A program made the translations under genes and the position numbers. A stretch of DNA of 64,000 nucleotides, taken from Hofstenia miamia. Lineage: Eukaryota > Xenacoelomorpha > Acoela > Hofsteniidae. The first letter of the stretch is position 1, and each line of letters begins with the position of its first letter. The stretch is taken from positions 86,005-150,004 of the forward strand of contig CABFPE010000413.1 of NCBI GenBank assembly GCA_900660155.1, written 5' to 3'. Below are positions 59,494 through 64,000 of the stretch, one piece after another. The notes under the pieces are model-generated. The model was not told the DNA's origin, searched no databases, and saw nothing but the letters and a program-made list of their open reading frames with translations.

Positions 59494-61860
59494 ATGGAAA
59501 CAGCCAGACTGATTTCATGTTCACCATGGTTACCAACCACTGACAGAAGCACAGCCGGAGATGGAAATAAAACCAAATCATGGATACCGCCACTGAGGAA
59601 GGTGCTTTATTTTACTTTGATGTTTTAACCAGACTGTAAGGCTATACTATCTTACTTTGTTTATTAGAAACTTTATGAGTTTATGTAGAACTCAGGGTAT
59701 TCAAAGTTTAACAGAATGAAGGTTTAAAATTGAATGCCTCTCGCACTTTAGTTTAAAATTTGGAACAGCATTTAAAACAAAGTTGAAACTGAAAATTTCA
59801 AAATTATATTTCAAAATATATATTTCTTACATTTGATTCTTCACTTATATTGATTTTTGATATTAACCATTTATTGGATGGGTGTTTGAATTTATTCTTA
59901 ATCTTTAAAGACATTTGATTTGATTAATAATTATTAAAAAATTTCACACAAGTATGAAACCCTAAACAAATCAAATTATAAAAGTAAGGAACATTACTGA
60001 CAAGCCTTCTAACAAAGACCATAAGTTACACTATTCTAAAAACTAAACAATTTCTGTGGGTTTGTGCTTTTCTCAAAAAACATACTAAAATTTAAAAATC
60101 AAGGCTTGATTGTGGTCTTAGAATTTGTTTTGAATATAAGATTTAATTGGAAGGTACAATCACGCTCCGATAAACTGCTGATTTCATCGGCGTTAAAATA
60201 AAATTCTTGTCGCGCTCTACGGCATCGTCTAATGCCATGAGACAAATTGATAAATTTTTATAGTAGAACTCAACGGACATCGGAACCAAAAGATTTACTG
60301 GGAGTATAACTCAACTTAAGCCAAATCCAATGGACAACATACTGCATTGAGACCCATTAAATTCTCTATCGTAGAACTTGACTAGAACACCCTATTAATA
60401 CCACGCAGTTAATTGAAGTTTGTAACGAGAGTTGAAACTAGTGGTTTACAGCATTCTAAGCACAGCAAAATGGAAACGCATATTTTCATTATTTCAATTT
60501 TTTAATAATTTGCAAAACAAAAGGCAATATTGAAAAATTAAAAATTATTTCTAGAAACATGACTCTCATATACGTATAGATTTGACAATTATTTTTCACA
60601 ATTTTCCACCCAAAATTAAGCCATTGGAAAGTACATATTCCATGTAAGATTCTCTTGCAAACCCATTGCGATAAACATCGACTATTTCATTTTTAAAGTT
60701 TGGAAGTTCTATGAAAATATATCTTTCTCACATACCCTATGTAGCTATTAAGTAAAGCAATTTCAAATAAATACTTGCACACCCAACAATTGCTAATGCC
60801 AAAAGCTTTTTGTTGTGAGAAATTTGCGTCGCATCAATATGTGTCCATTTATGGATCATCGTTAATTTTGCTAATATATTTTTATTGAAAATATAAGAAA
60901 TGAAATTAGACACAACGGAGTGGAGGCTATACACTGCATTCATCAACATCTGCACCTGTATTTCTTCCGGATCCGAATGCATTGGAAATGGCAGACATCA
61001 AAGGGAATTATCTTATTAGACATCCATTTAAACAAATGCGATATCAGAACAAAAAACCAGTAGACGTGAGAAAACTACCTCTTCAAGGTCGTGGAGTTCC
61101 TCAGAAAGTTAGAAATCAACTGGTAGCTATTGATTACTTTAATTAATAAACAATGCGTTTCTTCAAAACAAACGCAAATTTTTATGTCATATATTTAAGA
61201 TGTTAAGCAATTATCATTGAAGCAAACGTAATTTTATGAATATGGTTTTGGAATGCTTATCGAGTCTTGACGAGAAGCACTTTGGTTAAAAAACAAGTCA
61301 AACAATCGAGGAAATAGAAATATCTTTAATTTCTGTAGGATTGCTTAATACTTTTTCAAGAAGATTCTATAATTTTTTATAGTCACTTAGGTGTATTATA
61401 AAATTCGATAACGGTTTCAGAATAACTCCAAAGAATACATATAACTTTGATATTTTCATCATAATTGTTCCAGTAATTATTAGTGGTTCTAATTGAATAT
61501 TGATTAGAGTGAATTGGAGCCACTCCAAATATTTCCAGAAAAGAAGCTACGAAATCAAACAGTTATGCAAATAGCTGCTGCACAATCAGCATTTGGCCAG
61601 CCCACACTCAATATTATGAGGAGTGCTCCAGGCAGACTTCTAAAGGGTCATCTCAAGGTACCACTTAAACTTATAAAATTTTCTTCAATCTATTTTAGCC
61701 TTTATCTACATTTAACCGAAATGGTCCACCAATTGAGGACTGTGCGGGAATACATCCCTTAAATCAAGACTATGGTAGCATTCGTGAGAAACCAGTGGGT
61801 GGATTAACAAATCGATTAAAGCATTATCTTGTCAGACATCCCGATTCAGTTCGTATTTGA
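59494..61860 (+). CDS. Four-exon gene, about 210 residues, product unrecognised
   Basis: Proposed exons are 59494-59601, 60910-61122, 61508-61657 and 61699-61860. Every junction is phase 0 (donors AAG|GTGCTT, CTG|GTAGCT, AAG|GTACCA; acceptors ATTAG|ACA, ATTAG|AGT, TTTAG|CCT). The last intron is only 41 bp. The joined frame has 210 residues and no stop. Exon 1 begins METARLISCSPWLPTTDRST; exon 2 has SGGYTLHSSTSAPVFLPDPN and NYLIRHPFKQM; exon 3 has QIAAAQSAFGQPTLNIMR; exon 4 has GGLTNRLKHYLVRHPDSVRI and the stop. The NYLIRHP and HYLVRHP phrases hint at an internal repeat. The protein is Pro/Arg/Asn-rich, without signal peptide, membrane segment or coiled coil. I do not recognise the family. Exon 1 and its weak donor are the least certain part; exons 2-4 are firmer. 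AATAAA lies 14 bases past the stop. Confidence 0.6.
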
Positions 61861-61873
61861 ATTCAATTAATGC

Positions 61874-61879
61874 AATAAA
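61874..61879 (+). terminator. Polyadenylation signal of the four-exon gene
   Basis: Canonical AATAAA placed 14 bases after the TGA at 61858-61860, which supports the proposed last exon and gene end. Confidence 0.55.
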
Positions 61880-62789
61880 TTAATAGAAGTTCTCCAACAA
61901 ATCACTACATATTTGTTTATTTATTATATCCACATGTTTTTCAACAATATATCAACTACTTTATTTTTACAGATATTACAGATATAATATAAAACAGAGA
62001 ATGACATAATTCGAACTTGTACCGAGCTATTCAAAAAATGGACCGAAATTTTAACAACTGCAAAAGTGTACAAAAATCGACCGAAGTGCAGCGAAGGCAA
62101 TAAAATTTATAAACAATGTGTTAAAAATATATAAATTTTACATTAAAATCATATACTCTTCTAAAACTTAATTTTAGTTTTTCAATTTTAGTGTATCGAT
62201 ACTATTATAATAAATTTCTAATATACCCAATTGCAGTTTAAATTTTTTTGGCAAGGATGATTAATGGACCTAAAATGAGCCAGGCTTCAAATTTAGTGTT
62301 CTTCTCTAATGTATAGTCTAATTTTGTACATCACATGACTGTATTTGTTAATTTGCTATTTTGTGTGTTATTTGAAAACAATGAATTAGAGTAAAGTTAT
62401 TGGTGTAGGTTTCTAAGATACGTTGGTGTCGCAATTTTTTAACTAATTCTAGATTTCTAATGAATGTACGCAGATTTGCAGCTGATTTGGCAGTTGTATC
62501 AAATAGTGGAAACAATAAGCTCTAATTTAGAAACAAAACTGACAAGTCTTGAATTACTCCTAAATTAAGTAGTTTATTGTCTTAATGATATATAAATTCA
62601 CCTAAGGACAAATTCGAATTATTTTACCATGTAGTTTTCGTACCAAGGGTTGTAATGCTGCGTTCCTTTTTTGAGGTAACTCTTCATTGTACTTCACATT
62701 TACCTAAATTTGGAATCTTATATAATCTAAGACGCTCATATTTTTGCGTAAAAATGTTTTATAAAATTAAATATGAGGTGCTTGTTTAG
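61880..62789. other. Intergenic, nothing supportable
   Basis: AT-rich DNA between the four-exon gene and the next candidate exon. Confidence 0.4.
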
Positions 62790-62930
62790 GTGATGGATCA
62801 ACTTCTTAATCCACATGAGGATTCATTTTTTCAGTTGCCAAACGTTCGAAAGGATTATGAAAACGCACGCTATAGAACAAAAAATGCTGGACACACGCCG
62901 TTTGCTGTTTATAAGCAACTCACAAGCTTA
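62790..62930 (+). CDS. Candidate coding exon, gene unrecognised
   Basis: Acceptor TTGTTTAG|GTG and donor TTA|GTAAGT border 47 codons in phase 0 at both ends. It reads VMDQLLNPHEDSFFQLPNVR, then KDYENARYRTKNAGHTPFAV, then YKQLTSL. The Met at 62793 could also be a translation start. Composition is plainly coding-like. All its phases match those of the four-exon gene 0.9 kb upstream, so it may be an alternative 3' exon of that gene or the first coding exon of the next gene, whose remainder lies outside the window. Confidence 0.45.
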
Positions 62931-63020
62931 GTAAGTTTAAATATTCCTCCAAATTTAAATTTAACATTTAATTCATTTAGACTAGTAAAAATTATTTTCT
63001 ATTAAATCATCATTTAACAG

Positions 63021-63400
63021 TTAACAGCCTTATGCATCCGTTTTAAAGGACAAATTGTTTTTTCACACTTTCAAAAAATCTTTTCCAAGCCTATCAGCAA
63101 ATTTGAATATCATAAGGCATGGTTAGGTCTACTGCGGAACATACTTCAATGTAGGTATATTGCGGAGCATGCTTTAATACAATATTGAAGCGTATTGCTG
63201 TGGCCGAAGTTGTTGAAAAAATTAACAATATTTCTTTGAAAATTTTGAATTTTTGAAAAAGATATAAATTCTTTTCATACTTAATGTATTTATAAAGTTT
63301 AGAGCCCATGGAAGCAAAAAGGAATTTTACTGTTTCTTGATATGTGCAATGATATCTCAAACCCATTTAGTTTGAACTTTAAACTAGCTATTTAATGATG
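63021..63400 (-). repeat. TTAACAGCC repeat-family copy, reverse orientation
   Basis: It starts TTAACAGCCTTATGCATCCG followed by TTTTAAAGGACAA. Reverse complemented, the interior follows the copy at 20191-20622 block by block: ATGGGTTTGAGATATC, GCACATATCAAGAAACAG, TTTTCAAAGAAA, then TTTTTTCAACAACTTCGGCC and ACAGCAATACGC. The distal end is not clear. Confidence 0.6.
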
Positions 63401-63480
63401 TTTTTGAATATTAATTTGCAAAATATGCTATGAATGCTTAACAAAAAAATGTTTTATTTTTATTATCATTATAAATGCTA

Positions 63481-64000
63481 ATATTATTATTATTATTATT
63501 ATTCTTACTTCTCACAGCTTCATGCTGGTATCCCTCTCAGCTCGGGGAACTCACCAGTTCCCAGTGAGTCTGAGAGCTTTCCTCAGGACTCTAGCTGTTC
63601 CTAACAATGCTGCCTTCTGTGCTACTCCCAACTCCTCCAAGTATCTCTTATGCTTCTTACTCACTGCTCCTAGTGCTCCTACAACTACCGGGACTACGTC
63701 AACTTTCTTTAACTTCCACAGCCTTTCTATTTCCTCTGCCAACTCTCTGTACTTGTCTATCTTCTCTTTCTCCTTGCTTTCTATATTTCTGTCCTTTGGT
63801 ACTGCTATGTCTATCACTGTTCCTAATCTTTTCTCTTTGTCTACCACTACTATGTCTGGCCTCCGTGCTTCTATCACTTTGCTCGTCTGTATGTTGAAGT
63901 CTCACAGTATCTTAACCTTCTCATTTTCTATGACGCCCTGTGGCTTGTGCTCATACCACTTGTCTCCTGCTTCTAACCCATGCTGCCTGCTCAAACTCCA
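63481..64000 (-). pseudogene. LINE 3' end with restriction-like endonuclease-type domain, truncated by window edge
   Basis: Minus strand; the 5' part runs off the window at 64000. The frame reads HGLEAGDKWYEHKPQGVIEN, then an in-frame TGA at 63901-63903 where the family usually has Trp. It goes on with IEARRPDIVVVDKEK, GTVIDIAVPKDRN, a Glu/Lys-rich helix, VVPVVVGALGAVSKKHKRYL and LGTARVLRKAL, and stops at 63551. RPD followed 14 residues later by D matches the RPD-x(12-14)-D signature of restriction-like endonucleases of non-LTR elements. A (TAA)n tail on this strand (63481-63503) marks the element's 3' end. The early nonsense codon indicates a dead copy. Confidence 0.75.

Noticed and set aside
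60737-60982. Minus-strand 81-codon frame with a hydrophobic tail
   Set aside because: Antisense to exon 2 of the better supported four-exon gene; the tail-anchor look is common in AT-rich antisense frames.
1-64000. tRNA genes, rRNA genes, CRISPR arrays, bacterial-style operons
   Set aside because: I found no convincing cloverleaf, rRNA segment or regularly spaced repeats by reading; a tRNA scan would be needed for certainty.

Overview
The window is a 64 kb piece of an AT-rich, intron-bearing animal genome from a draft assembly. Evidence for this: GT/AG introns from 41 bp to 2.4 kb, UDP-glycosyltransferases of animal topology (signal peptide, lumenal enzyme, C-terminal membrane anchor, KxKxx tail), an FMO-type monooxygenase, long (TA)n tracts, and many non-LTR and Tc1/mariner, hAT and piggyBac-like remnants. 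I cannot place it below 'invertebrate metazoan'. No bacterial operons, CRISPR arrays or rRNA genes are visible. There are three long N gaps (8988-9396, 27260-27920, 44694-45649) and five single-N contig joins; two of the joins are flanked by exact direct duplications that look like unmerged contig ends.

Host genes. Two tandem minus-strand UGT genes (17538-19288 and 25805-29726) share one phase-0 intron position and each predicts 493 residues. A single-exon P-loop sulfotransferase-like protein with a C-terminal membrane anchor lies at 37234-38034 (minus). A single-exon flavin monooxygenase of 421 residues lies at 55785-57050 (plus). A four-exon gene of about 210 codons and unrecognised product is reconstructed at 59494-61860 (plus); all its introns are phase 0 and an AATAAA follows the stop. 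A further phase-0 exon at 62790-62930 and a small secreted-protein ORF at 8053-8514 (minus) are weaker candidates. UGT and FMO are both drug/toxin-metabolism families, but nothing shows co-regulation.

Mobile DNA. From left to right: a broken multi-zinc-finger transposon-type gene (3024-4675); a LINE 3' end (4757-5637); a LINE RT fragment (10155-11690); a Tc1-like scrap (12637-12803); an internally deleted IS630/mariner-like element with terminal inverted repeats (TIRs; 13536-14431); a hAT/DUF4371-like scrap (24723-25290); an IS630/mariner MITE (26573-27108) inside the second UGT intron; TTAA-flanked piggyBac-like MITEs (20191-20622, 33224-33684, 38555-38808, 63021-63400); a mariner (DD37D-like) copy with a frameshifted transposase (52890-54164); a Tc3-like relic (54935-55465); and a LINE endonuclease end (63481-64000).

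The most striking structure is 41519-49988. It is an 8.47 kb segment bounded by hAT-style inverted termini and a perfect 8-bp target-site duplication (AATGGTTG). It encloses a nearly complete reverse transcriptase/restriction-like-endonuclease ORF on the minus strand and two diverged head-to-tail copies of a roughly 2.4 kb unit.

The rest (about half the window) is AT-rich intergenic DNA in which I can support no gene.
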